In this document: positions 23,209-35,379 of the stretch, piece after piece
How the letters are laid out: every line of letters begins with the position of its first letter
How positions within the stretch are numbered: the stretch's first letter is position 1
NCBI GenBank assembly: GCA_021234155.1
Contig: JAJEKV010000313.1
Location: forward strand, 1 to 64,000
Source: Isoetes taiwanensis
Taxonomy: Eukaryota; Streptophyta; Lycopodiopsida; Isoetales; Isoetaceae
Reading direction: 5' to 3'
DNA: 64,000 nt
Made by a program: the position numbers and the translations under genes
Notes under the pieces: model-generated
What the model was told of the DNA's origin: nothing
Databases searched by the model: none
Seen by the model: the letters and a program-made list of their open reading frames with translations, nothing else

Positions 23209-23552
23209 ATGTAATACTACTAGCGAGGGAGCAGACTCATTAACATTGATCCTAACATGTCTTGTAAAGCTGACCATGATGGGCACCGCTTTGTTTCTCA
23301 AGCTTAGCCACATGCCATCTCATTACATTCAACTTTTGAGAACATGGCAGCAGATAACTTTCTTATCCAAGCTATGATTGCATTTTATGATCCACGGCTT
23401 GCTCTTCAAGGTAAAAAAAAGAAAGAAGCAAATTTACTTGTTCAACAAGCATTGCGAGCAATACCACATCTGGCCCGAGAAAGAATGTGTGGGGCCCATG
23501 CTCCACACAAAAGGGGAATAGAATATGATACGAGATTTGACCCCAAGAATTG
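23209..23552 (+). pseudogene. In-frame continuation of the post-integrase ORF
   Basis: After three stops close to 23206-23226 the same frame continues nearly open, with FVSQA, HSTFENMAADNFLIQAMIA and a basic KGKKKKEANLL-like stretch, ending at 23550-23552. The shared frame suggests it was once part of the same ORF. The family is unknown. Confidence 0.4.
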
Positions 23553-24343
23553 ACCGGGCAAGAGGAACTTCGGGAAGACTCGAAAATGAGCTCGGATTAT
23601 GCTACTCATTATAAAAGAGCTCATTAAAAGCTCTCTGATGAAAAGTCCGAGTTAATTAGAGTGCTAGTAATAAAACTGTAGAAGTTTACATTTTGATGTT
23701 TAAGTTGTGTTGAAAGATATTTGAAAAAACTAAAATATAAGTATGTGAAAAATATAAAAAATATAAAAAGACAAAAGACAAAAAAAAAGAAGGGCAAATG
23801 GACGTGAGACATTCAATGATGGAAGGCAAGGAAAGAAGCTTACGATGGAGGTTAGGGCAGCGGCGAAGGCCACGTGGAGATAGTTAGGAAGCAAGCCCTT
23901 TGCTTCTAGAAGCTTCCGATATCCAGACGGTAGTTTGGGGAAGCAGTTTGAGCAGCTCGAGAAGGGTGGACAAACCTATTTAAGATAAAGCTATGATGGA
24001 TATCATGACCATGGAAGATGTGGATGAACTATTCGGGGATGGCACGGTAAGTCATTAGCTAGTTCAAGGACCCTCTTGATGTCTTTGTGTATGCTATGGT
24101 GAGGGAGTGAGAGACCCTTAACAATTACATATTACTTTGCATGCAATTTTTGCTCTAAAGTTTCGATCACGTTCTCTCAATTCTCCTCTTGCTCTTGATT
24201 CTCTCTAAAAACCCAAGACATTTCTAAGTTCTCAACCATAAGACTGGGAGATTGGCATTGTGTCAATGTAAAAATTTTATTGTCTGTCGAAGAGGTGTCA
24301 ATGTAAAATATTTTAGTCTGTCGAAGAGCGCCAGGCTTTGTGA
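23553..24343. other. No gene seen; possible 3' LTR of the gypsy element
   Basis: The stretch follows the gypsy coding region and has a TATA-like CCTATTTAAG near 23970, so a decayed LTR is plausible. No matching copy was found upstream of 6.4 kb. Two GTCAATGTAAAA...CTGTCGAAGAG units lie at about 24260-24328. Confidence 0.3.
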
Positions 24344-24625
24344 GTGGAAACATGGCTCCTCATAGATGAGCAGTACCAGTCATGTGAGACCTTGTTCGAA
24401 GGTCTAGACAGGTTCTACAATCTCATATTTGGCCAGCATTCTGCTGTTATACTTGCATCATCAGATGTTCCTGTGTTGGAGAAGTTGAGAACAGAGCTTC
24501 TTTCCTCGGATGAAACTATATATATTGCTCTTTTTCTTCCAGATTTACATATCTTATGTGCATCCTCGATCACAAGGCCCCCAAAATTGAACCATTATGA
24601 CTTTTTTTTAATGGTTTGTTGGTAA
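24344..24625 (+). CDS. Unidentified exon-like ORF
   Basis: A 93-codon frame with balanced composition (ETWLLIDEQYQSCETLFEGL, then SAVILASSDVPVLEKL and RTELLSSDETIYIA) looks like protein-coding sequence rather than chance. A splice-acceptor-like TTTTTCTTCCAG near 24541 interrupts it. There is no in-frame ATG at the start; the frame opens on GTG. I do not recognise the family. It may be a stray exon of a host gene or part of an element. No neighbouring exon was identified. Confidence 0.3.
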   Translation: METWLLIDEQYQSCETLFEGLDRFYNLIFGQHSAVILASSDVPVLEKLRTELLSSDETIYIALFLPDLHILCASSITRPPKLNHYDFFLMVCW

Positions 24626-27600
24626 AAACCAAATTCATTAATCAGTACATGTTAGTGGGTTCAAAATAACGGCTTGAACTATATGATATTCTCATGTGGT
24701 TCATCAATATATTTCTCAAAAGTGATAAGACAACATTGTTTTATGACATAGTATTGAAACATGGCAATTTTAATTGATCTCTATAACAACTTAAACTATA
24801 TGATATGTACTATTCTTTTAATATGTCAACTTTTTAGACTGGTATTTGATCGCATTTATTTTCTTCAATATATTGACATGGTAATTTTAAGCGCATAATT
24901 ATCATGATGCTTTACAGTGATTAATTACCAATACACAATGTGGTAAACGATCTTAATTTAAATATACTAATATGACTTTTTTTGCCCTATTTTTCTCTAT
25001 GGTACTAAAATATAATTAATTCTATTAATTTTTCTAATAACTTAAAGTGTCTGATACAAATTAATGCTTAGTATTTCAAGTTTAATAGACTGGTATTTGA
25101 TCACATTTATTTTCCTCGATATATTGACTTGACAAATTGTTCGAATTGTGGCAATTAACGGACAACATATAAAGTTGCAAATTCACATGGTTTACACAAC
25201 TCCAATTTTCAAGTGTATTTTGGGGCAAAAAAACAACATCAAAAAACCATATGGTGATTTTTGTCTAGATTTGTTAAAAACTACGTGTAGTTTCTTCTTC
25301 GTCTCATGCATTTTTTTCAGACGTAGTTTGTTTTCCACATGCAATTTTTTATTTTTATTTTTCCCACATGTTCTAGTTCAAAGATAGATTTTTAAAATAG
25401 CTAGTGTTTTCAAGCGTTGATTTTCTCATAAAAGATATGTTGAGCCTTTATATAGTTATGGTCTTTAAGGACTTTAAAAATGTTATAATAAAAATAGACT
25501 TGCTTTCTAAATAGATCATATAATTCGTTGTTGTGTTTTTCTGCTTTTATGCGTGCAATGTACCCTTCACATGTTTGCAATTTATAATTTGGCATTTTCT
25601 TCAAACGAAACGGAAAGAAACTTTATTTACATAACTAGATAAAACAAACAAATTTATGCATGTGTTTTTAACTATGGGATGTTTTTGAAGGATGTTTGGC
25701 AGGAATAACCAGACTGAGCCAGAGAAGCAGAGCCCCAGCTGTGTGTAACCCCTGAGGTTGCTATACCTTCTGCCGTGATCTGGCTGCCCTTTGCAGCTCC
25801 CAGCAAGGCCTGAAAAAACCAGTAAAAAAACAAAAAGCACATAAAAGCCCAAGATCTGTCCAAAGCCGAAAAGAAACCAAAACTAGAAAATGGAGCCAAA
25901 ACGGACCTGTACAAGGCAGGGAAGTCATCCTTTGCAGGAGTTCCCAAAATCCGCTGGAAAGTTCATCCTTCCTTTTCCTCCTGCCGCTGAAAGACCCCAA
26001 CCTCTTCATTTATGCCATTCGCGGAGCTTAAAGAGCTGGCGGCCCATTTCTGGCTGAAATGGCTGTAAAAATTCATTCTTCACCTTATTGTTTCGTCTCT
26101 TGCTAAGCTACAAGAGAGGCTAAGATGCTTGGAACGCAAACAAACTTCAAACCTCCAATGTTCAGAAGGCAAGCACCCTGATGCAGATCAGCAGCTTATC
26201 TTAGATCAGAGACGACATCTTCTGAGCAGTAGTTTGCTCCAAAAGAGCAGAAGTTTGCTTGCCTTAGGCGGCAGATCGGACGCAGAGACATGGCGCAGAG
26301 ACGACGATCAGATGGCAGAGACATGATCCGGTTGCCTAAAACAGGCAACCTAAAACAGGCGGAGGAAGATGGAGGCGCCTAAAACAGGCGGGCTAAAATC
26401 TCGGCCGTTAACTTATGGCCAATCGCATCAGAGGACCTGGATCGAGTCTCAACTGCCCATCTTGGCCGTTGAATGTGATACAGTCATCTAAACCACACAT
26501 TTAAATATACGATGATCACATTCTCGTGCTCTTTCTACATTTGGGCAGAAATATCATGTGGGATAGACTCAATTCAGCTTGCACTTCAAGTTCCTACATG
26601 TTTAGGGTAGCTAGACTTTAGCGCTTCACATATTCGTTTATTGACCCTTGTTGCAATAGGTTATGAGCATAAAAGCAATAGGATGTCATTTAAAATCACA
26701 CAAGCATTATTCACAACATGAAATTTTTTTATAGTAATAAGCATAAGAATAAGCATAAGAACAATCCCACGAATATACTGGCAACCAACGGCTCAAAGTC
26801 GACGTCACATAAAAAACCCATAAGGAATGAATAAATGGTATTTCGATAATGAACCTTTATCAATGGGTTTAGAGCGGATCCCCATTAGCATCACACCCGT
26901 GCTTAATACATGCGCCATGTAGGCAATTACATGCTGAGCAAATGCAGACCATTCCCATTTTCAAATGCATAACATACCTTTTCCATTCTGGTGACAGAGC
27001 AGCAAATGCCCAAGAAGCTTTAAGATAGCTGGTTTGAAAATGCAGGAGAACTGAATGCTGGTTTGGATATGCCCTAAACGATAAACTCTAGGGCAACTTT
27101 AGTTTTTCAAATACAGTGATGGTGCATCTGAGAATTCTACCGGATGCAGTGCCATGTCACCCAAATTAAGTTTCCATGGAAGCAATGGGAAGGGAAAATC
27201 GTGAAGCCAGGAGTGCCATATGGCACAATATCTCTGGTAAGAGACCTTTGTTCATGAAGTGCTTGGTGAACGGGCTGTTTTTATTAAGTTTTTGTACTAT
27301 GCCCTATATGTTCATGCACCTACAATCTTACGTGAGATAGTTGAAAGAGCTCTAGATGGTTGTTTATGCTTATATAGTGGGTTGAAGTCACAAATGGAGC
27401 TTTATAAGAAAACAAAATAAGTTGATGCACCATTCTCATCATCACATGGAATTACAAATGCCGTTGAGAGCAAGTTAAATCAAATAGCATGATAAAATCT
27501 TAGATTTTTTTTTTTTTTTTTTTTTTGGGGGTGATTTTAAGTAGTTAAATCGCTTGGTGAACGGCATTTTTGTTTTATATTGAAGTACTTGAGTCAAGTG

Positions 27601-28640
27601 AAAGGCATTTATTGATCTAATTTATTTAGAAAATAGTTTATAACTTATGTAGTATATGTATTCTATGACTCTTCTACACAAGAAGATCATCGCTTATCGG
27701 CACCGTCATCCATGAATTGAAGGAATGGTGAAGGTTCTCCTCAACCTAGGTGCAACACAATCTCCTTCCAGCAAGTGAATAAAATTTGACTCTCAGTATT
27801 TTATTAGGGTTATATTAAAAACTGTATTAGACGTCGCACCTAAAACATTTCTGATACCTCATCTTCAACACGACGTCATTTGTGCAGTGTTGGGTGTTTC
27901 AACAGTCAACATGGCACATTGCAACTACGGGGTATGCCATTGTGACGTCTACTCAGACATCTTCCTGGCAACATTAGACATCTTACCTTGTGGAAGCCTA
28001 CCTTCAACATCGTGTGAAAAAATTTGCGATGTACGCGAGAACATTTTGCGACATTGATGTAAGCTATATATTGTCAATGTCGTTAATAGCCCGTCCTCTG
28101 TTTATGTGAGAATGAACTTGAATGTGTTACAGCAGAAGCTACACAACAACCAACTGAGCACAACCAATCTTTGAAACATGCTCAAGATAGAATTGAGAAA
28201 TAAAAGGTGAGATTGGACAAGTCAATGAAAGCTTTTCAACACCTCTTAATCAAACTGAAGAAAAGCTTACCCTATTGCAAGAGGAACTTTCTAATGCTAA
28301 GGCCATTGTAAAGCTTGCATCAAATCTGGAGAAAGAAAGCTTTGCATGGAGAAAATTTCAGTTGTGGGCAGCCATTCGTATAGGATCATTTTAAAAACCA
28401 CTATAATAGGTGGCTTTTATTGAGGAAAAATATGTTTGCATAAAAAAAAAAACACTATCCTAGTGGTTATGTATGATAGTTAAATTTTTTGATGCCTTGT
28501 AATTACTTTGAGAGTTTGTTACCTCCAGAGTGTGAACTATGCACTTGCAGTTAGCTTTGAGACATGTCAATCAAAATGTGTTTTCCACTGCTATACTTCA
28601 TGCAAAGTCTCAAACCATAGCTATTGACCTATGGGAATTG
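24626..28640. other. 4 kb without a recognisable gene
   Basis: AT-rich intergenic sequence. Coding-like scraps such as EIVERALDGCLCLYSG (near 27337) occur, but no exon chain could be built. There is a T run at 27505-27526 and a short repeat at 26335-26392. Minus-strand frames near 25.6-26.0 kb have no family resemblance. Confidence 0.4.
26335..26392 (+). repeat. CCTAAAACAGGC repeated three times
   Basis: The 12-mer CCTAAAACAGGC occurs three times within about 60 bases. The first lies in the imperfect palindrome TTGCCTAAAACAGGCAA. Function is unknown. Confidence 0.55.
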
Positions 28641-28769
28641 TGATGCTCATTGCACTTACGACAGCCCACCGTATATTTTGAAGGACCTTCCATCCAACGG
28701 CAACCCATCGCATGGGCCCTCCATCTAACCCGTATCTGGGATGGCCAAACAAATGAGCAGAGGACATGA

Positions 28770-29087
28770 ATGCGTCATTCTAGCCCGTTCTCTATAGGCT
28801 CCTATATCAACGGAAGCAAACATAACAATGTAAGCACTAACAACAATAACAACAAGACGACCTCGAAGGGTAGTGATAATCCATCCCATCACAATACATC
28901 AGATACATCAAATATATCACGTGAGGCTCCTACCTGGGCTCAACTCAAGGGGGAGTTGACTGACAACTGGGATTCGCCAGATAGATCAGATCGAGGTATG
29001 GCAATGACTTGGACTGGCAATAGACAATGGCTAGGGTTGACCACTCCATCCGCCCCTCCTGTGCATACTTTACAGGCTCTATGGTAA
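28770..29087 (+). CDS. Low-complexity ORF directly before a LINE-type 3' tail
   Basis: A 105-codon frame rich in Asn, Ser, Thr and His (NNNNNKTTSK) ends in TWTGNRQWLGLTTPSAPP and a TAA-type stop at 29085-29087. It is followed by the LINE 3' signature. It may be the end of an element ORF using that tail, or unrelated sequence. No domain is recognised. Confidence 0.25.
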   Translation: MRHSSPFSIGSYINGSKHNNVSTNNNNNKTTSKGSDNPSHHNTSDTSNISREAPTWAQLKGELTDNWDSPDRSDRGMAMTWTGNRQWLGLTTPSAPPVHTLQALW

Positions 29088-29214
29088 CCCTTTGGCGGGG
29101 GAGTTTTTTAATCCTGACAGTAATACGTTTGCTGTGCTCTTTTGATTGGGTCCCATAGGCTAATCTTTTTGCGTGGACGATAAAAATCTATTTAATTCAA
29201 TTCAATTCAATTCA
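29060..29214 (+). mobile_element. LINE 3' end with (AATTC)n tail
   Basis: GGGTCCCATAGGC near 29148, then GCGTGGACGATAAAAATC at 29171-29188, then about four AATTC units at 29193-29214. This is the same order as in the 43.8-kb LINE. The upstream limit is uncertain. Confidence 0.65.
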
Positions 29215-29379
29215 TCCTTCAAATAGACATTGCATTGATTACATTCTAAATTCCTATGAAGTTACAAGTTAGATACAGATTCATTACAAGGTTTCTTTCA
29301 TTACCCGTGGATAGGCTATGTCTAAGAAATCTCAGTGGCACCATATTATCATTAGCATTATCATTTTTATCTGTTATTA

Positions 29380-29480
29380 TCTTTTTGTAATTTTGGGCTC
29401 ACACCCATAATGTACTCGTCCCATGGCCCGTTGTGGTCTCCGTGGACGTAAAAATTCCTATCTTATTATTTTATCTCATT
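29380..29480 (+). mobile_element. Second LINE 3' end
   Basis: GTCCCATGGCCCG near 29418 and TCCGTGGACGTAAAAATTCC at 29438-29457 repeat the family signature, followed by a degenerate TATC/TTATT tail. It lies some 200 bases after the first tail, in the same orientation. Confidence 0.5.
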
Positions 29481-30643
29481 GCTAAGCAACAATTTGATTT
29501 AAATCTATATCATTTGAGACAAATCATTTTTTTTTTTCTTTTGTAAAATTTATTGATAAGGTTCATTTGATTCTATGAAGCATTATACACGTGTGCTTCC
29601 TCCATACTTACAAGTTTTGCATCTTTACGGAGGTCCAAAAACATTTGCATTTGGAAAAATACAAAACTAATTAACGCACTAATAAACTATTAACAAGCAT
29701 AGTGAATAACCACATGGGTGAAAGCATGCTACGGTGTACCACTTTTGGAACCCTCAAAAGTACCTACACTTGGTACTTTTAAAACTGGTACTTTCTGTTT
29801 TTTCTTCCTATTGAAATCAATCCAAAAAATTTGAGTTGAAGGTTAATAATATGTCAATCTATAGTAGTAGAGGATAACAATACTATTAGAGACTAAAATG
29901 AATGAATCAACTCTCAAACTTATTGTTTATTGAGACATTTATGCAAGTTCCCAGTACCCAGTGCTGGGTAGTTTTTTGGGTAGTTCTGCACTCCCTAAAA
30001 AGAACTTTAGATGGTACACCCTAGCATGCTTTCACCCACATCGAAAAACCTTAGCGCCTTTGCAAAACTTAACATGATTCTCGAACTAATAAGAAAAAAC
30101 GCTATAGAATACAAAATTTATAAGCCTAGCATGTAAAGGCATAAAAAATTATGACATTGAAAAATTACATAGAAAAACCATTCTGTAAATTAATGATGAT
30201 TTTCAAAGACCATCGTTAAATCTGAATCCGTATAACTAAATATATTACGGACTAGCAATGGTCTTGCAAAATCAGTATATACTTAAAACACATCTTCCAA
30301 ACTATTGATAATTTCAAAAAACTATTGTACAATTGTAAAATTCATGTAATTAAACATGTTATGAACTAGCAATGATTTTGCTAAACCAATGTACACTTAA
30401 AAACAACCTTACAAACTAATGATGATTTCTAGAAACTAGCGTAAAATTTCGAATTAGTACAAAAAATATGATATGGACCACTATTGGTTTTGCAAAACCA
30501 AGAAGGTTACATGGTTTTCTCTTACATTGTGAGTTATTGTATAAAAAAACCATATATATACTGGTTCTCATGCTAATTTTTTATACAAGTTCATTTTTGG
30601 GGGCCTTGTGGATTTTTCATAAACTGACTTGCATGGCCCACAG
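29481..30643. other. No gene seen; upstream of the hexosaminidase remnant
   Basis: AT-rich DNA with degenerate repeats of the type AATGATGATTTTC/AAACTA and short duplicated phrases. First exons (signal peptide and N-terminal domain) of the hexosaminidase were looked for and not found. Confidence 0.4.
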
Positions 30644-32934
30644 TTACAGCTGGGAATTGATGAATCATATCAGCTTCAGGTGCCTTCTCTTGATGACTCT
30701 ACAACAGCATTGCTCAAAGTAAGAATAAAGTTTACAACCAATCTCCTTATTTCTGTTACATGGGTATTCAGAAATTGATGTATATTCAGGCAACAAATGT
30801 TTATGGCGCTTTGCATGGACTACAGGTATGACTATCTCAGTCTCTTCCCTAAATCTCTCTGATTGTGTAGCCGAAGGAAAACAGATAATTAGGAGGTCAC
30901 TCACGAAGGAACAAGGAGATGATTATACAAACAATGCCAGAAATAAGTCGTTTTCAAACAAAAATGGTCTCACAGACATTTAGTCAGATGTGCATTTTCA
31001 ACTTTCTTAGCAAGGTGATTGAAGTGCCTAATACTCCCTGGAGTATTGTAGATTCACCAGGTTCACTTATAGGGGACTCCTAATTGGTATGTTATGATGT
31101 TGCTTGTTCTATATATATAAGCTATTATCTCTCATGAGTTTGCTTCTCTAGATACTTCGTGCCACTATCAACCTTTGGAGGTGATAAAGACTGTCATAGA
31201 TTCTATGTCATGCAAAATTGGTGAGTCTTCTTGAGCAGGAGCACTACGAAAGATATGAAATGATTTGCAGAATGTTTTGCATTGGCATACTGTAGATACA
31301 GAGTCCTTTCCCATAGAAATACCTTCGTTCCCCAGGCTCTGGGATGGGTCTTATACCTATAGGGGGCATTATACTATGGATGATGCAAGGGCCATTGTTG
31401 AGTAAGCATTGTTGCATATTCATCGTCATTGGTTTTTTTCTGTTCTCTCAATGGCCCTTTTGCAAAATGTTGGAAGATTTAAGAGGGAAAATCATACAAT
31501 GTGCAAATATGCATGACTTAGAGGCATAAATATTATGACAGAGTTTCGATGTTCCTGGCCATGCCGCTTCATGGTAACGTTGTTGTTATGATGCTCAAGA
31601 AATTTGACATTCCTATTAACTCTCAGTCGGTTTCATTAAAGGGGTCTAGGTTATTCAGATTTATGGTCGTCTACACAAACCGCACAATGCCTCTAGATGT
31701 TAGCAATGAACTTACTTTCGACCTAGTTGAAGGAATCATCTCTGGTAAAATTTGGCAATTCTTTTTACGTAAAATGAAGAAAAGATTTTATTCATTGCCC
31801 TTATGTGTCTCGTTGTGACTTCTCCATTAGTGTTTCCTTTCAAGCTTATGCATCTTGGTGGGGATGAAGTTGATACATGTATGTGTTCCTCGATTTCATT
31901 CTTCAAGGAGTTTGTATGTTATTTACATGGACCTTCAAATTTGTAACAAGATGTTGGAGCAAGACTCCCCATATAAAGTCATGGTACTCTTTCAATCGTC
32001 TTCTTTTTGTTTCCTTTTTTAATAATGTACATATCTTGAGAATTAAGTCCCTGACTATTAAGTATAAGCAATGCATTTGCATAAATCATGGCGCTTGATC
32101 GGTATTTTTTTTGCATTTGGATGACCATCCATGCCACCATTTGATGCATATGAATACTTTGTCCTTCGAGCACAAGGAATAGCTCGCCCCATAGATACTT
32201 TTACCAGCTTAACCGGTATGTATATACTGAAGCAGAAATTATTGAGCTAACGAAAATAAACATGTACCCAACAATGTTTTTCATATCTGTTTTTCTCGTG
32301 GAAGAGACATTTGACACTTTTTGGGAAAGAATTAAACTATCAAACAATTGTTCATAACCGTAATACTCCGGGTAATTTGAATTCTTACGAGAAAGTACCT
32401 TCATTCTTCCAGAAGAATGTTTTATTATTCGATATAACAATATGAAATACCGTGATTGGAAAGGGTGTATGCCCAAGGTGGTGGAGGCAAGATCCGATGC
32501 ATTATCGCTGATCAAGATGTTTGGTATCCGACCATCCGACGTTCCTTGGGAGAAGTTTTATATGAATGAGCCACCCAACATTAGTTCTATAGAAGAGCAA
32601 GAGCTGGTTCTTGGAGGTGAGGTGTACATGTGGGGAGATGTGGATGCAAGCCACATATACCGCACCATATAGCCTCGGGCAAAGCGCAGCTGGTGTATAT
32701 TTCTTCTCACATTTTATTCAAATACTACATCTACTTTTCGTCCTTTCAAAATATAAAGCAGATCTGATTTTTAAATTTTGCAGAGAGGTCGGGAGCCCCC
32801 CGAATATAATCGATGGAGGAAGTAAAGGCATTCTTAGGAGACTTGAATTCTTCCGAGATGCCTCTAAAACGAGAGGGGAAATTGTGATTGATGATCTTAA
32901 TGACCCCAAGAAGGCAAGTGCTTGGGTTGGCTAT
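30644..32934 (+). pseudogene. HEXO: Decayed beta-hexosaminidase (GH20, HEXO-like)
   Basis: Exons were found at 30644-30718 (LQLGIDESYQLQVPS), 30790-30825 (ATNVYGALHGLQ), 30976-31086 (TFSQMC...TPWSIVD), 31152-31220 (DTSCHYQPLEVIK), 31271-31401 (NVLHWHTVDTESFPIEIPSF), about 31508-31573, 31650-31744, 31831-31878 (HLGGDEVDT), 31951-31983, about 32120-32215 (YFVLRAQGIA), about 32299-32359 (EETFDTFW) and about 32449-32692 (VPWEKFYMNEPP, LGGEVYMWGD). A last exon near 32784-32934 (RRLEFFRDASKTRG) is less certain. GH20 enzymes trim terminal N-acetylglucosamine from glycans. The catalytic Asp-Glu pair in HLGGDEV is kept. Lesions include a TGG-to-TAG stop in the TIWPRA block, a stop in the YAKLRG block, and 1-2-base indels in at least five exons. 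5' exons are missing. Confidence 0.85.
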
Positions 32935-34762
32935 GAAAATGTGTTTAATTTTGATTCGGTTTGGACGGGATAGAAGACCTACTAGTCCTTTGGTTGCTCG
33001 CCTAAGTAGGGAGGCATGTCGATTGCTCGAAGTTGGGTCCAAATGGGGATCCCGCCTGAAAGTGCCTATCCCTCAGACCGATCCTCGCAAGCTTTGAAAG
33101 AAATAATGCCTATCAATCTTTAGCTTAAATGCTACAATCTCCTAAACAACCTACTTTCATCCGGCAGTGCATTATGCTTGTTATAGACAAAGAAAAAGAC
33201 TGCCCCTTGTTGGGTCGGGCAAATACGGCTTGTTCCACGCCCCGAGCTGTCTTTGCGGGTTTTATAGAGGTGAGACTCTTAACTTCTTACATGTGAGTGC
33301 ACTTAGATATTGTAATGTAATTTCTTACTTGTTAGTGCATGCCGTGAATACCAATGTCTTCCATTATGTCGATGTATGGTTTGAATCGTAATTGTTTGCT
33401 ATCAAACAATCATGACCTTGGTGTTCATTTCTACTAAGTTGTCTATTTTTTTTACTCCATATTAATTTGCACGTTGATGCACCTTTGAAGATGTGAAAAA
33501 GTAATGAATTCATAACCTAGTACATCCTTTCACCGGGAGATGTCAGACGACGAGAGACGAGACTAAGCTGGTATTGATGTTGGAGAAGTGGTATACCACA
33601 GTTCACAACCTTGACCATGTACCTTTTCTTTCAGAAACGTTAATATACTCTCTCCACTGTTTTTCCGGTTTCCATAACATGTTAGTTTTTGCAGTAGGGA
33701 CAAGCAAAGACGCCATGCCACCGATGATTGGCTATTTTGCATTTGCAAAATCGTTCTCCATTCATGTTGATAAAAAGGAGCTTGAAGGTAAGAGCAAAGA
33801 ACTCATGCTTCACAAGATTCATGTAGAGGGCGTAACATAAAATCGGGCCCAATTTCTTATATTTATAGATGCACAAGTGGCATAGTCGAGAAGGCATACA
33901 GGGAGGCACTAGCTCGGATGAACTACAAAAAGGTGCAATTAGGCAAAGATGTTTAGGCAAGGATGCGTAGGAAGGAAGCTTGGAGGTGGGAACGACCGAA
34001 GCCACAAAGCTTTTGTGCCGTGTCCTTATGCAATTGGCGCGACCATCTCATTGCAACATGGGCTGCAAAGGGTTCTGCATTTCTAAGCAGAATTTGACTC
34101 AAAACATTATTTATGCGGCTATGATTTGTATAATATGCAGGGATATGCCTGAATAGTAGTATTTGCTAGAAGTTGTAATGTAAAAATAGTGAGATTTTTG
34201 CAGAACAAAGCTATCTTGATTTGTTTTGATGCATTGATGCCTGCAACATCTAAGGATGCATTTTCATATGAAAATAGGAATTATATATCCTTCCAACTTG
34301 ATCTTCAAGGGGATTCAGTAGTTGACTCCTTATTTCAACATACTGACCCTAGAAACAAATACACGTACCAGATGCAATGCCATTGCTAGTATCAAATTCG
34401 AGTTAAGCAATATATGAAATTTGAAAAAAGTCGTATTTAATTAAAGTGGGACAAATCTTGAATTTTGGGACTCGGACTGAAAATGGGACTCACACACCAT
34501 AAAAGAAATTTCTGAATTGATTGCTTGAATAGAATTACACATGACACACATAGAATTGGGTTACTTGTTTTCCTCATAAATTTTACACTCGCTATCATGG
34601 ATGATGGAATATGAAAGAAGTATATCTTTCAATCACGTGATTGGGCAAACCATTCACGTATACAGCCTATTCGTTTGATCTTCTTCTCGATCTCTATTGA
34701 ATGGCTAAGTCCGGCAACCTTTATCACACAACACCTAATGTCAAAATAAACACCTGAAATTT
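32935..34762. other. No recognisable gene downstream of the HEXO remnant
   Basis: Coding-like phrases such as FAFAKSFSIHVDKKELEGKS (near 33740) and RPTSPLVARLSREACRLLEV (near 32970) appear in separate frames but were not assigned to any family. They may be decayed exons or unrelated element pieces. Confidence 0.35.
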
Positions 34763-35285
34763 CTTTAAGGTAAACAGCTCGTAAGTAAACAACAGCAGAG
34801 CTTATTGCAGAGCATTCTACAGAACTTCTTGCAGAGCTTCTGGATCTTCTTGCAGAGATACACTCCTAGCAGAGCGTCGTCGCCAATATACACACCTAGC
34901 AAAACTTCTTGTTGCGAAGCTTCTTGTTGCCACAAATATTTTTGAGCAAGGCTTCTTGTTGCCGCATATGTTTTTTAGCAGAGCTTCAATTTGCAAAGCA
35001 TATTAAATTGGATTTTTGTGCCGAAACTTGCAAAACTTTTAATTTTTGAGCTGGACTAATGTGTTACAAGGAGGTAACATCTGTATTTAACATTAGTTTG
35101 TTGAGATCAACGAAGTTAAACAATCATGAACTTATTCTTAGTTCGAGCACTCGCATCAAAGACTATGTGCACATTCCCTTGGGATATACCGGAGGGCAAC
35201 CCTTAGGTCAAACACCTTGTTTCTTAAAGCCCTATTTTTTCCGCGGGCATCAATATTGAATATTCAGAAGGCATCTTTACTATAA

Positions 35286-35379
<94 letters not shown>

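Larger units (their letters stand above)
6389..23552 (+). mobile_element. Decayed Ty3/gypsy retrotransposon, interrupted at 10715/22123
   Basis: The element reads protease, reverse transcriptase, RNase H, integrase, a GPY/F-like end, then an additional long ORF. That order (RT before integrase) is the Ty3/gypsy order. It is split by the 11.4-kb element at 10716-22117, with ATCAA on both sides. The coding frame ending at 10715 resumes in phase at 22123. No gag or LTR was recognised. At least four frameshifts and several stops make it non-autonomous today. The protease motif resembles the Tat/Athila side of the family, but lineage would need a tree. Confidence 0.85.
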
